Shown: positions 18,807 to 29,422, counted from the stretch's first letter. The stretch is 64,000 nt of DNA from CAWCLK01 sp963796225 (GCA_963796225.1 CAWCLK010000008.1:259929-323928), one strand, 5' to 3'. A program made the numbers and translations. Notes: a model not told the origin generated them from the sequence alone.

Positions 18807-19877
18807 TCAGGCGAGGTCGTCGAAGACGGCCGCGTAGGCCGCACCCGCCCGATCCCAGGTGAAGCCGGCCGCTCGCGCCCGGCCGGCCGCTCGGTGCTGG
18901 TCACGCGCCGCGTCGTCGGCCAGGAGCCCTGCGACGCGACGCGCGAGCGCCTCGACGTCGCCCACGGGCACCAGGGCGCCACCGTCGCCGACCACCTCCC
19001 CGATCGCCGTGGCGTCGTACGCGACGACCGCCGCCCCGCAGGCCATCGCCTCGAGCGGGACGAACCCGAAGCCTTCGTAGTGCGAGGTGACCGCCACCAC
19101 GCGTGCCCCGCGCAGGAAGGCCGGCAGGTCGGCGACGTGCCCTCGGAGGACCGCACCTGCGTCGCGCAGCCGGCGTCGGCTGGCCTCGCCGAGGGTCCCC
19201 GCCACGTGCAGGCGCACGTCCCCGTCCGCCAGCCGTGCCGCCAGCCCGGCGAGGTCGGCCACACCCTTGCGCGGGTCGTCGCCGGTCACGGCGGCCACGT
19301 AGGGCCGTCCGCCACCGTCGTCGACGGGCCCCTCGGGCCGGAACGCCGGGTCGACGCCGTGCGGGACGACCTCCACGCGGGACGGGTCGAGACCCAGGAC
19401 GCGACAGCCCTCGTCCGCGGCGAACCGGGACACCGCCACGACCCGGTCGGCGTGGCCGACGCGGGGACCCAGCACCCGCCACGTGGCGCGGAGGAACCCG
19501 TAGCCGGGCAGGTCGAGGACGAGCGGGGCGAGGTCGTGCAGGGTCTGGACCCACGGTCGCCGCGACCGCACGAGGGGAAGGGTGCCGGGCGACCACGCCA
19601 CGTCGTGCGGCACGCGCGACAGCTCGGCGGGCAGTCGGGTCACGTGCTCGACGATGCCGGCACGAACTCGGCCGCGTGGCACCCGACGCCGGACGGGGCG
19701 GGCCCGGCACCCCGCCGGCAGCGTGACGACGCCCACCTCGGTCGCCGGTTGCAGGACGACCACCTCGGGGCCGTGCGCCACGACGGCCGGGAGCACGCCT
19801 TCGAGGAACCGCCCGATGCCCCGTCGCTGGTCCGGCGGCATGAGCTCCCAGCCGTCGACGGCCACACGCATGCTCAT
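18807..19877 (-). CDS. Glycosyltransferase, GT-B fold (GT4 family)
   Basis: A 356-residue glycosyltransferase starting MSMRVAVDGWELMPPDQRRG. It has the GT4 pattern: IGRFLEGVLPAVV near the start, VVAVSRFAADEG, VEVVPHGVDPAFRP, the glycine-rich VTGDDPRKGVADL, and the C-terminal EGFGFVPLEAMACGAAVVAYD motif with the E-x7-E catalytic/nucleotide-binding glutamates. The ATG at 19877 overlaps the stop of the polymerase gene (ATGA), so the two are translationally coupled. It converges with the neighbouring glycosyltransferase with only 9 bp between stops. Confidence 0.92.
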   Translation of the reverse strand: MSMRVAVDGWELMPPDQRRGIGRFLEGVLPAVVAHGPEVVVLQPATEVGVVTLPAGCRARPVRRRVPRGRVRAGIVEHVTRLPAELSRVPHDVAWSPGTLPLVRSRRPWVQTLHDLAPLVLDLPGYGFLRATWRVLGPRVGHADRVVAVSRFAADEGCRVLGLDPSRVEVVPHGVDPAFRPEGPVDDGGGRPYVAAVTGDDPRKGVADLAGLAARLADGDVRLHVAGTLGEASRRRLRDAGAVLRGHVADLPAFLRGARVVAVTSHYEGFGFVPLEAMACGAAVVAYDATAIGEVVGDGGALVPVGDVEALARRVAGLLADDAARDQHRAAGRARAAGFTWDRAGAAYAAVFDDLA

Positions 19878-21178
19878 GACCGCCGTGGGAGCGAGAGACC
19901 GGCCAGGGCGAGGACCAACCAGCTGGTCTCGAGCATCTGCCAGGTGTGCAGCAGCAGGCCCCCGACCGTGAGGCCGATGACACCCGAGACCGCCCCGACG
20001 GCCAGGTCGTCCCAGGGCCGCTGGCGCCACAGGTGCCACCACAGCAGCGCCACGACGACCACGAAGACGACCAGGCCGACGACACCCACCTGCAGCGCGA
20101 CGTCGAGATAGGCGTTCTCGGCGATGCGCGCGTCGGCACCCGCCCTGGCCGAGGCGGCGAACCCCGTTCCGAGCCCGTGCCCCCACGGACGATCCATCAC
20201 CGCCCGCACCGCCTCGCCGCTGGCGTCGAGGTGGATGTCCGTCGACGCCTCGCCGCCCCGAAACGTCTCGAGCAGACGCACGAGCAGGCCCGTGGGCACC
20301 GCGACGGCGAGCAGGGCGACCGTCGCCACGCCCCCACCCACGAGCAGGCGTCGCCGCTGGGGGCCGGCGGGACGGGTGACCGCGAGCACCAGACCCACCA
20401 GCGCGGCGCTCGCGATGGCCGCACGTCCGAGCGACGCCGCGATGCCGGCCGCCAGCAGGGCCACCAGCATGACCCTGCGCCACGTGGGTCGCCGTGCCGC
20501 GCGCACCAGGCCCATCCCCAGCGCCGGGAGCAACCAGAAGCCGAGCTGCAGGTACTCGAACAACAGCGACCCGGCACGGACCAGGGAGCGGCCCGCGACG
20601 GGGGTGCGCACCACCAGCGTCTTGGGCACGACGACGCCGTACACCTCGCGCTGGACGTCGTGCATGCCGAGCACGACGGTCCCGAACCACTCCCAGCCGT
20701 CGGGCCAGAGGGCTTCGAGCACCGCCACGGCGGCGACCACCCCGGCAAGCGCGAGGACCACCCTCACCACGCGCTCGCGGTCGATGGCGGGGGCGTGGAC
20801 GCACCGCAGGGCCACCATCAGGACGAGCCCCCAGACCATGGCACGGGCACCCAGCAGGCGCAGCATGACCGACGCGCCGCCCCCGATCACGTCGAGGAGG
20901 AACGCGACGACCACGACCCCGGCCAACGCCCCGACCGCCAGGTCGAGCCCGTCGGGGCGCTGGCGGCGCTGCCACGCCACGCCGAGCCCTGCGACGACCA
21001 GCGCAGCGAGGCCCAGGTCGGGGAGAAGCCCGACCGCGCGGACGACGACGCTCGGGGCACCGAGCCGCCAGAGCAGCCCCGTCGACGGGATCACCGCGAC
21101 GGAGAGGACGACGAACGCCGCCACGCCCGTGGCCACCCGGTCCTCGACCCGGCCGGAGGTCGACCACCAGCGATCCAT
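19874..21178 (-). CDS. O-antigen ligase/polymerase-like membrane protein
   Basis: A 434-residue integral membrane protein with about 11 hydrophobic helices and a large extracytoplasmic loop around residues 190-330 containing RGGEASTDIHLDASGEAVRAV and HGLGTGFAASA. This layout (Wzy/WaaL-like, with H and R in the loop) is typical of enzymes that polymerise or ligate undecaprenyl-linked glycans. Sequence identity in the family is always low, so the function is inferred from topology and from surrounding glycosyltransferases. The gene is coupled to the downstream glycosyltransferase. Confidence 0.82.
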   Translation of the reverse strand: MDRWWSTSGRVEDRVATGVAAFVVLSVAVIPSTGLLWRLGAPSVVVRAVGLLPDLGLAALVVAGLGVAWQRRQRPDGLDLAVGALAGVVVVAFLLDVIGGGASVMLRLLGARAMVWGLVLMVALRCVHAPAIDRERVVRVVLALAGVVAAVAVLEALWPDGWEWFGTVVLGMHDVQREVYGVVVPKTLVVRTPVAGRSLVRAGSLLFEYLQLGFWLLPALGMGLVRAARRPTWRRVMLVALLAAGIAASLGRAAIASAALVGLVLAVTRPAGPQRRRLLVGGGVATVALLAVAVPTGLLVRLLETFRGGEASTDIHLDASGEAVRAVMDRPWGHGLGTGFAASARAGADARIAENAYLDVALQVGVVGLVVFVVVVALLWWHLWRQRPWDDLAVGAVSGVIGLTVGGLLLHTWQMLETSWLVLALAGLSLPRRS

Positions 21179-21236
21179 GAGCGCGAACCCTACAACCGGC
21201 GGCCTGCGGCACCTCAGCCCCCACGGGCGGTCTGAC

Positions 21237-21242
21237 TACCGT
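21237..21242 (+). promoter_or_regulatory. -10 element TACCGT for the glycosyltransferase operon
   Basis: TACCGT lies 32 nt before the GTG at 21275, with AGGGAGG at about 21262-21268 between. It probably drives the three overlapping glycosyltransferase genes that follow. Confidence 0.4.
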
Positions 21243-21274
21243 GCGCAGCCCGGTGCCGACACAGGGAGGCGGCC

Positions 21275-22334
21275 GTGTTCGTGGTCGATGCCCTGGTGGC
21301 GGGGCAGCGCGCGGGCATCGGCGTCGTCGCGCGCATGGCGCTGTCCGGGATGGCCGACCGCGGACGACGTCGTCGCACTCGTGCCGCCGGGGGTCGAGCC
21401 GGACGTCGACCACCGGGTCGTGCGCCTCGCCGAGCACCGGGCCGGCCGGCTCGCCCTGCAACGGTCGGGCGCCGTCCTCGGGGTCGCCTCGTCCGAGATC
21501 CGCGACGGGGCGCACTTCGTCGGCATGGACGCCTTCAGCCTCCCGCTGGCCCTCCCCCGGACGGCCCACGTGGTCGTGCACGACCTGCTGCCCTTCACGC
21601 ATCCCGCGTACTGGGGCGCGGTGGACCGTCGCCACAAGACCTCCAGCTCTCGCACGGCCTTCCGCCGCGCCGCCCGCCTCGTGGTCGCGTCCCAGCACAA
21701 CGCCCGGCTCGTCCGGGCCGTCAGCGGTCGCGACGACGCCGTCGTGGCGCCCTTCGGCTGCGGACAGGTGGACGACCAGGAGGCCGATCGCCGGCTCTCG
21801 GCGGGTCCTGCCGCGGAGCGCCACGACCGCGTCGTGGTCGTCGGCACGCTCCAGCCCCGCAAGCGTCTCGACCTGCTGCTCCGGGCCGTCGACCGCCTCC
21901 GTCGGACCGGCCACGACGGGCTCGAGCTGGTCGTGGTCGGCGGAGGGCGGCGGGAGCACGTCGAGGCCCTCCATCACCAGGCCCGCGGCCTCGACCTGCC
22001 GGTGACGTGGGCCGGTCCCCTCCCGTGGCCGGACGTCGCGCCGCTGGTCGCGACCGCCCGGGCCGTCGTCTATCCCTCGCGCCACGAGGGCTTCGGGCTC
22101 CCCCTGCTCGAGGCCCTCGCCCTCGGCACCCGGCCGGTGGCCCCGGCGGTCACGGCCATGCGCAGCTGGGCCGGCGACTGGCCGCGGTGGTTCGACCCCG
22201 ACGACGAGGACGACCTCGCCGCCGCCATCGGCGAAGCGACCTGCGACCGCTCGTGGGACGCGCACGGCGCCATGCGTGCCGTGGCGGGCCACCGCTGGAC
22301 GGCCTTCGCCGAGCGCCTCCTGGCCGGACGATGA
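21275..22334 (+). CDS. Glycosyltransferase, GT-B fold (GT4 family), apparent frameshift
   Basis: About 352 residues after joining. It starts VFVVDALVAGQRAGIGVVARM with a strong AGGGAGG. The frame changes at about 21363 (GACCGCGGAC, one C too many) so that MAD joins to ADDVVALVPPGVE. Later motifs are THVVVHDLLPFTH-like (HVVVHDLLPFTHPAY), VVVGTLQPRKRLDLLL and SRHEGFGLPLLEALALGTRPVAP. The stop overlaps the ATG of the next glycosyltransferase (ATGA). It is the first gene of a three-gene glycosyltransferase operon. Confidence 0.87.
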
Positions 22335-23443
22335 CCGGCTCGACCGTGCTGCTCTCGCACCGGCTCGCCGAGCCGTTGCAGCGCCGGACGGGCCTCGGTC
22401 GGTACCAGCAGTCGCTGACCGCGGCGCTGGCGGCCGTAGGGGGGCGGTACGTCCTGGCCGCGCCCCGCGAGCCCGGCCCCGACCCGGCGTGGTGCCCCGT
22501 GCCCGTCGTGCGCGTCCGCGGGCACCGCGACCTCGTCCAGGCCTCCTGGGCCCTCACCGGCCGCCCGCACGTGGAGCGGCTGCTGCCCCGGGACCTCGTC
22601 CCGGCGCTGGTCCACGTCCTCGACGCGACCGTCGCCGCCCGCAGCCGGGTGCCCCTGGTGCACACCGTCCACGACCTCTTCCCGCGGACGCACCCCGACT
22701 GGGAGACCGTCCGCGGTCGCGTCCTGTTCGCCGCCGTCGCCCGGTCCGTGCGTGCGGCGGACCGGGTGATCACCCCCTCCCGCGCCGTGGCGGACCAGGT
22801 GACCCACCACCTCGGGGTCCCCACCCGTCGGGTGGTCGTGGTGCCCGAAGGAGTCGACGACCGGTTCCGCCGCGCCCAGCCCTGCGTCCCGGCGTCGCTG
22901 GCCGCGCGGGGCGTGGCGGCCGGCGGGTACTGGGTGGCCGTGGGACGGCCGGGGCCGCGCAAGAACCTCACGGTGCTGGTCGATGCACTCGCGCGCGCCT
23001 CCTCCCGCCGGCCGCTCGTGCTGGCCGGACCCGCCGGCCCTGCGACCGAGGCGCTCCGCTCCCGCGCCGCCGAGCGGGGCGTGACGGTCCACCTGGCCGG
23101 GTTCGTCCCCGACGACGACCTCCCCGGCCTGCTCGCGGGGGCTCGCGCGCTGCTGCACCCGGCCCTCGACGAAGGCTTCGGCCTCCCGCCGCTGGAGGCC
23201 ATGGCCACGGGCGTGCCCGTCGTGGTGTCACCGAGCGCCGCCGTGCTCGAGGTGGTCGGGGACGCCGCGATGCGATGCCCGCCCGACGACGTGACCGCCT
23301 GGGCGGCGGCCCTCGACGTGCTCGACCGCGACGACGCACGGGTGGCCGACCTCGGACGGGCGGGCCGGGCACGCGCCGCGGACTACACCTGGGACGCGGC
23401 GGCCGCCGCGACCGCGGAGGTGCACGCCACATGCCTGCGCTGA
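22331..23443 (+). CDS. Glycosyltransferase, GT-B fold (GT4 family)
   Basis: A 370-residue intact glycosyltransferase. N-terminal acceptor-domain features include TGLGRYQQSLTAALAA and VHTVHDLFPRTHPDW; then VITPSRAVADQVTHHLG, VVVVPEGVDDRFRRA, WVAVGRPGPRKNLTVL and the C-terminal DEGFGLPPLEAMATGVPVVVS with both family glutamates. It resembles mannosyltransferase-type GT4 enzymes but specificity is not visible. It overlaps both neighbours (4 bp upstream, 13 bp downstream), so the three enzymes are produced together. Confidence 0.93.
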   Translation: MTGSTVLLSHRLAEPLQRRTGLGRYQQSLTAALAAVGGRYVLAAPREPGPDPAWCPVPVVRVRGHRDLVQASWALTGRPHVERLLPRDLVPALVHVLDATVAARSRVPLVHTVHDLFPRTHPDWETVRGRVLFAAVARSVRAADRVITPSRAVADQVTHHLGVPTRRVVVVPEGVDDRFRRAQPCVPASLAARGVAAGGYWVAVGRPGPRKNLTVLVDALARASSRRPLVLAGPAGPATEALRSRAAERGVTVHLAGFVPDDDLPGLLAGARALLHPALDEGFGLPPLEAMATGVPVVVSPSAAVLEVVGDAAMRCPPDDVTAWAAALDVLDRDDARVADLGRAGRARAADYTWDAAAAATAEVHATCLR

Positions 23444-24561
23444 AGGTCCTGCACGTGCTCGAGGCCGCCGGTCACGGCACCGGCCGGCACGTCGTCGACC
23501 TCGTGACCCACGCACCCGACGTCAGCCACGAGGTGGTCCTGCCGCTGCGGCCCACGTCCCGCGGCGAGGACCGGACCTCGCGCACGGCCGAGGACCTGCG
23601 GGCGGCGGGGGTCGTCGTGCACGAGGTGCCGATGCGTCGCTCGCCCGTGCATCCCGACCTCGTGCGCGCCGTGCTGGCGATCCGTCGCCTCGCCCGGGAC
23701 CGGGGCGCCGACGTGCTGCACGGACACGCGACCGTGGGCGGGGTCGTCGCACGGCTGGCGGGGCGGTCCCTCGGCCGGCCGGTGGTGGTCACCCCCAACG
23801 GGGTCCACCCCTCCCGCCTGGTCCGGCAGGCCGAACGCGCCCTGGCACCGCTCACCTCGGCGCTGGTCGCGGTGTCACCCAGCGAAGCGCGCCTCGTGCG
23901 GGACCTCGGCCTGTGCCCGTCGGCGCGCGTCCACGTCGTCCCCAACGGCATCGACCTCGCCCTGCCCACGCCCCTCGACCGCGACCTGCGCGCCGAGCTG
24001 GGCCTCGCGCCGGACACGCCGCTGGTCGGCTGGGTCGGACGCCTGGCGCCCCAGAAGGCCCCCGAGGTGCTGGTCCGCGCCGTCGCCCAGCTGCCCCCGC
24101 ACGTCCACGCGGTGCTCGTGGGCGGCGGACCCGACGCCGAGGCCGTCGCCGCCGCCGTGGCGGCCTCCGCTGCCGCCGAGCGGGTGCACCTGCTCGGCCA
24201 CGTACCGGGAGCGGCCGGGCTGCTCGGACAGTTCGACGTCCTGGCCCTGCCCTCCCGGTGGGAGGGCGCCCCGTACGTCCCGCTCGAGGCCTTCCGCGCC
24301 CACGTGCCCGTCGTCGCCACGGACGTCGTCGGCACCCGCGACGTGGTCGTGGAGGGCGAGACCGGCTGGCTGGTCCCCCCCGACGACCCCGCCGCGCTGG
24401 CCAGTTCACTGCTGGCGGCGCTGGCCGACCCGGAGGAATCAGGGCGGCGCGCGTCACGCGGGCACGCCCGGCTCGTTGCACACCACGACGCGCGGTCCAT
24501 GGGCCGCGACACGACCGACCTGTACGTCCACCTGACGTCGACCGCCACACGCAGCCGCTAG
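23431..24561 (+). CDS. Glycosyltransferase, GT-B fold (GT4 family)
   Basis: A 376-residue intact glycosyltransferase beginning MPALKVLHVLEAAGHGTGRHV. Recognisable parts are DVLHGHATVGGVVARLAG, VVTPNGVHPSRL, VVPNGIDLAL, GWVGRLAPQKAPEVLV and the C-terminal SRWEGAPYVPLEAFRAHVPVVATD, with E-x7-E conserved. It starts inside the previous gene in another frame. Its TAG stop is the first half of a TAGGGT -10 element for the sugar transferase gene. Probably adds a later sugar of the repeat unit, from context only. Confidence 0.93.
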   Translation: MPALKVLHVLEAAGHGTGRHVVDLVTHAPDVSHEVVLPLRPTSRGEDRTSRTAEDLRAAGVVVHEVPMRRSPVHPDLVRAVLAIRRLARDRGADVLHGHATVGGVVARLAGRSLGRPVVVTPNGVHPSRLVRQAERALAPLTSALVAVSPSEARLVRDLGLCPSARVHVVPNGIDLALPTPLDRDLRAELGLAPDTPLVGWVGRLAPQKAPEVLVRAVAQLPPHVHAVLVGGGPDAEAVAAAVAASAAAERVHLLGHVPGAAGLLGQFDVLALPSRWEGAPYVPLEAFRAHVPVVATDVVGTRDVVVEGETGWLVPPDDPAALASSLLAALADPEESGRRASRGHARLVAHHDARSMGRDTTDLYVHLTSTATRSR

Positions 24562-24564
24562 GGT
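24559..24564 (+). promoter_or_regulatory. -10 element TAGGGT for the sugar transferase gene
   Basis: TAGGGT overlaps the TAG stop of the preceding glycosyltransferase and lies before a strong GGAGGGGGAGG at about 24590-24600. Confidence 0.35.
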
Positions 24565-24672
24565 TCGCGCCCACTGCACGCGTGCTCGAGGAGGGGGAGG
24601 CTCATCAGCACCAGCGCCGTCGCCGAGCTCTACGGGGGCGACAGTCCCCAGACCGCGACCACCCTGCGTGCC

Positions 24673-25305
24673 GTGGCCGCACCGATGCCGGTGCCCGTGG
24701 CCAAGCGCGCCCTCGACGTGACCATCGCCGGCGTCGGGCTGGTCGTGCTGGCCCCCGTGCTCCTGCTCGTGGCCCTGCTGATCACCGCGACCTCGCCCGG
24801 CCCGATCGTGTACCGCCAGCACCGCTACGGCCGTGGGGGCCGCACCTTCACGATCCTGAAGTTCCGCACGATGGTCGAGGGTGCCGACGAGCGCATCCGC
24901 AGCCTGCTGGTCGACCCGGCCCAGCGCGCCCACCTCGCCGAGCACGGCAAGCTGCTCGACGACCCGCGCATCACCGGCGTGGGTAGATTCCTTCGGCTGC
25001 TCAGCCTCGACGAGCTCCCCCAGCTGCTCAACGTCCTGCGCGGCGAGATGAGCCTGGTCGGCCCGCGCCCGCGCTGGGACGTCGAGGAGCTCGGCCGCTA
25101 CGGCGACGACCTCGACGCCTACCTGTCGGTCCTGCCCGGCCTGACCGGCCCGTGGCAGGTGGCGGGGCGCAACCGCCTCCCCGACGCCGAGCGCATCGCC
25201 CTCGACGTCCACTACGCCCGCACCGGGACGCTGACGACCGACCTGCGGCTGCTCCTGCGCACCGTGCCGGTGCTGCTGTGGCCCTTCGATCGCGGCGCAG
25301 CCTGA
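24673..25305 (+). CDS. Initiating sugar-1-phosphate transferase (bacterial sugar transferase family)
   Basis: Transfers a sugar phosphate to undecaprenyl phosphate, the first membrane step of polysaccharide repeat assembly. The 210-residue protein has the single N-terminal membrane helix (KRALDVTIAGVGLVVLAPVLLL), the family motifs KFRTMVEGADERI and LDELPQLLNVLRGEMSLVGPRPR, and GLTGPWQVAGRNRL near the C-terminus. It is the short PglC/WbaP-C-type form. Conserved coding pattern continues upstream to an ATC at 24604 right behind a strong GGAGGGGGAGG, so the true N-terminus may lie near there (an extra G in the G5 run would join it to the GTG at 24582). This gene ties the surrounding glycosyltransferases to lipid-linked glycan synthesis. 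Confidence 0.92.
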   Translation: MAAPMPVPVAKRALDVTIAGVGLVVLAPVLLLVALLITATSPGPIVYRQHRYGRGGRTFTILKFRTMVEGADERIRSLLVDPAQRAHLAEHGKLLDDPRITGVGRFLRLLSLDELPQLLNVLRGEMSLVGPRPRWDVEELGRYGDDLDAYLSVLPGLTGPWQVAGRNRLPDAERIALDVHYARTGTLTTDLRLLLRTVPVLLWPFDRGAA

Positions 25306-25318
25306 GTCGGTCCCGCCC

Positions 25319-25741
25319 GTGGCGGAGTGCCTGTTCTGCCGGATCGTCGCCGACGAGCCCACCAGCCACGTGCTGGCCACCGACGACGCCGTCGGGTTCC
25401 TCGACATCCGCCCGCTGTTCCCCGGGCACGTCCTGGTGGTCCCCCGCACCCACTGGGTGACCCTCGACGAGGTGCCCGTCGACGCGCTCGCACCGCTGCT
25501 GTCGGCCGTGCAGCTCGCCATGCGCGCCGTCACCCGCGCCACGGGCTGCCAGGGCCACTTCGTGGCGGCCAACAACGTCGTGAGCCAGTCGGTCCCCCAC
25601 CTGCACTGGCACGTGGTGCCGCGCGTGAAGGGCGACGGCCTGCGTGGCTTCTTCTGGCCGCGCACCCGCTACGAGGGCGACGAGCTCGACGCGTGGCGTG
25701 CGCGCCTGCGCGACGCCGTCCGGGCCGAAGCGCAGGGGTAG
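25319..25741 (+). CDS. HIT family nucleotide hydrolase/transferase
   Basis: A 140-residue histidine-triad protein that hydrolyses nucleoside phosphoramidates or dinucleoside polyphosphates. It begins with CLFCRIVADEPTSHV, typical of HIT proteins, and carries the active-site HLHWHVVPR (His-x-His-x-His) near residue 105. The C-terminal extension FFWPRTRYEGDELDAW is usual for this subgroup. The GTG start follows the sugar transferase stop by 13 bp, so it may be co-transcribed, but no functional link is evident. Confidence 0.93.
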   Translation: MAECLFCRIVADEPTSHVLATDDAVGFLDIRPLFPGHVLVVPRTHWVTLDEVPVDALAPLLSAVQLAMRAVTRATGCQGHFVAANNVVSQSVPHLHWHVVPRVKGDGLRGFFWPRTRYEGDELDAWRARLRDAVRAEAQG

Positions 25742-25754
25742 GCACCAGGACGGG

Positions 25755-25760
25755 TACCGT
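25755..25760 (+). promoter_or_regulatory. -10 element TACCGT for typA
   Basis: TACCGT 66 nt before the typA ATG. The predicted transcript would begin just before the 8-bp hairpin at 25770-25797. Confidence 0.4.
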
Positions 25761-25769
25761 CCGTGCCGC

Positions 25770-25797
25770 GCGCCCCGGCCGGGTTCGGTCGGGGCGC
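25770..25797 (+). promoter_or_regulatory. Hairpin in the typA 5' leader
   Basis: GCGCCCCG pairs with CGGGGCGC around a 12-nt loop that can form an inner CCG/CGG stem. It lies at the very 5' end of the predicted leader, between the -10 element and the start codon. Function unknown. Confidence 0.35.
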
Positions 25798-25826
25798 CGT
25801 TCGTGCGCCGATCACCAGGATCCCCC

Positions 25827-27671
<1,845 letters not shown>

Positions 27672-27679
27672 TCCCAGGA

Positions 27680-28075
27680 TCAGATGAGCTCGCGGGCGAC
27701 GCGCGCGATGCGCGGGATGGCCAGTCGGCACACTGCGGCGTAGGGCAGCGCCCAGGCCGGCACCTCGAACACGACGCGGCAGGCGTCCGGGCCGTCGGCC
27801 TCGACGCGGTGGCCGGTGGCGGGGATGCCGGCGACGTGCCAGGTCCATCGCCGTCCGGGGGCGACCTCGTCGACGCGGAACGGGATCCACGGCCCCACCG
27901 CGGCGCGCACGTGGCCGGTGGCCCCGGGCGACACGTCACCGCGGGGCGGGTCCACGGCGGCCACGCTGGGCCCCCAGCTCGGCCAGTGCTCGAACCGGCT
28001 GATGGCCGCCCACGCCGCCGCGTCGGGGACCTCGATGCGGGCCCCGACGTCGAGCGTGGGCGGGACGCGGATCAC
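27680..28075 (-). CDS. SRPBCC-fold protein (polyketide cyclase/START-like)
   Basis: A 131-residue single-domain protein of the helix-grip fold that binds hydrophobic ligands. It starts VIRVPPTLDVGARIEVPDAAAW, has the conserved WPSWGP and the alternating WIPFRVDEVAPGRRWTWHV strands, and ends with a long amphipathic helix (YAAVCRLAIPRIARVAREL). No enzyme motif is visible. The GTG at 28075 overlaps the acyl-CoA dehydrogenase stop (GTGA), so the two are coupled and it may handle a lipid-like ligand. Confidence 0.8.
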   Translation of the reverse strand: MIRVPPTLDVGARIEVPDAAAWAAISRFEHWPSWGPSVAAVDPPRGDVSPGATGHVRAAVGPWIPFRVDEVAPGRRWTWHVAGIPATGHRVEADGPDACRVVFEVPAWALPYAAVCRLAIPRIARVARELI

Positions 28076-29283
28076 GACAGGTACTTGCCGAACTCGCGGC
28101 GGGCGACCGACATCTCGTGGACCTCGTCGGGGCCGTCGGCCATGCGCAGCGTGCGGGCATGGGCCCACATCATCGCCAGCGGCGTGTCCTCGGTGAAGCC
28201 CTTGCCTCCATGGATCTGGATGGCCTTGTCGAGCACCCAGGTCGCCATCGACGGGGCGACGATCTTGATCGCCGAGATCTCCTGGCGGGCGCCCTTGTTG
28301 CCGACGGTGTCCATCAGGTGGGCGGTCCGCAGGGTCAGCAGCCGCGCCTGGTCGATCCGCACGCGGGCCTGCGCGACCCAGTACTGGACCTTGCCCTGGC
28401 GCGCCAGGGGCTTGCCGAAGGCCTCGCGTTCGATGGCACGCCGGCAGGCCAGCTCGAGGGCGCGCTCGGCCATGCCGATCAGGCGCATGCAGTGGTGGAT
28501 GCGTCCCGGGCCGAGGCGCGCCTGGGCGATCATGAACCCGTCGCCCTCCTGCGCGATCATGTTCGCGGCGGGGACGCGCACGTCGGTGAACCGCATCTCG
28601 GGGTGGCCGCCGAGCGGGTCGTAGGCACCGAAGACGGGCAGCTCGCGCACCACCTCGACGCCGGGGGTGTCCATCGGCACGAGGATCATCGACTGCTGGC
28701 GGTAGGGCTCGGCGTCCGGGTCGGTGACACCCATGAAGATGCCGACCCTGCAGTCGGTCGCGGCCGCGCCCGAGGACCACCACTTGCGCCCGTTGATGAC
28801 GTACTCGTCACCGTCACGCACGATCGACGACTGGATGTTGCGGGCGTCGGACGAGGCGACGTCCGGCTCGGTCATGAAGAACGCGGAACGGATCTCGCCC
28901 TCGAGCAACGGGTGCAGCCACTCCTCCTGCTGTTCGGGCGTGCCGAACATGTGCAGGACCTCCATGTTGCCCGTGTCCGGGGCGCTGGAGTTGCACGCCT
29001 CGGGGGCCAGCAGCGGGGACCGGCCGAGGATCTCGCACAGCTGCGCGTAGTCCACGTTGGACAGCCCCGCGCCGTGCTCGGCGTCCGGCAGGAAGAGGTT
29101 CCACAGGCCCCGTTCGCGGGCCTCGGCCTTGAGCTCCTGCATGATCGGTGGACGAGCATGGGGGTTGTCGGCAGCCTCGAGCTGCTCGCGCAGCGTCGAC
29201 TCGTTCGGGTAGATCCGCGCGTCCATGAAGTCGAGCAGCTCGGTGCGCAGCTCCTGGGCGCGGGGCGAGAGGGAGAGGTCCAC
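28072..29283 (-). CDS. Acyl-CoA dehydrogenase family protein
   Basis: A 403-residue FAD-dependent dehydrogenase that introduces an alpha,beta double bond into an acyl-CoA. The N-terminal helical domain, the middle beta domain with FFMTEPDVASSDARNIQ and VINGRKWWSSGA, and the C-terminal helical domain with QARLGPGRIHHCMRLIGMAERALELA, IKIVAPSM, IHGGKGF and DGPDEVHEMSVARREFG are complete. The overall pattern fits the FadE-type subgroup of full-length (about 400 aa) enzymes. It is followed in one operon by the SRPBCC protein. Confidence 0.93.
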   Translation of the reverse strand: MDLSLSPRAQELRTELLDFMDARIYPNESTLREQLEAADNPHARPPIMQELKAEARERGLWNLFLPDAEHGAGLSNVDYAQLCEILGRSPLLAPEACNSSAPDTGNMEVLHMFGTPEQQEEWLHPLLEGEIRSAFFMTEPDVASSDARNIQSSIVRDGDEYVINGRKWWSSGAAATDCRVGIFMGVTDPDAEPYRQQSMILVPMDTPGVEVVRELPVFGAYDPLGGHPEMRFTDVRVPAANMIAQEGDGFMIAQARLGPGRIHHCMRLIGMAERALELACRRAIEREAFGKPLARQGKVQYWVAQARVRIDQARLLTLRTAHLMDTVGNKGARQEISAIKIVAPSMATWVLDKAIQIHGGKGFTEDTPLAMMWAHARTLRMADGPDEVHEMSVARREFGKYLS

Positions 29284-29316
29284 GGCGAAAGGGCCTTCGG
29301 GTCGGCTCGGGCCGAC

Positions 29317-29322
29317 ACGCTA
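29317..29322 (-). promoter_or_regulatory. -10 element TAGCGT for the acyl-CoA dehydrogenase gene
   Basis: TAGCGT on the minus strand, 33 nt before the GTG at 29283 and just downstream of the rpf hairpin. Confidence 0.35.
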
Positions 29323-29340
29323 CTCCGGCCGCACATGGCG

Positions 29341-29370
29341 ACGCCCCGCCCCTGAAGAGGGGCGGGGCGT
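29341..29370. terminator. 13-bp perfect hairpin downstream of rpf
   Basis: ACGCCCCGCCCCT and its exact complement enclose the 4-nt loop GAAG. It lies 53 nt beyond the rpf stop and upstream of the dehydrogenase promoter. There is no U-tract; hairpin terminators without one are common in high-GC actinobacteria. Confidence 0.6.
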
Positions 29371-29422
29371 CACTGGCCGGGCCACGGGGCCGGACGGGCC
29401 CGACCAGGTTGGAGGCTGCGCG

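Noticed and set aside
18807..22292. A minus-strand frame open for about 1,160 codons
   Set aside because: Only the last 356 codons are a glycosyltransferase; the remainder is antisense to real genes.
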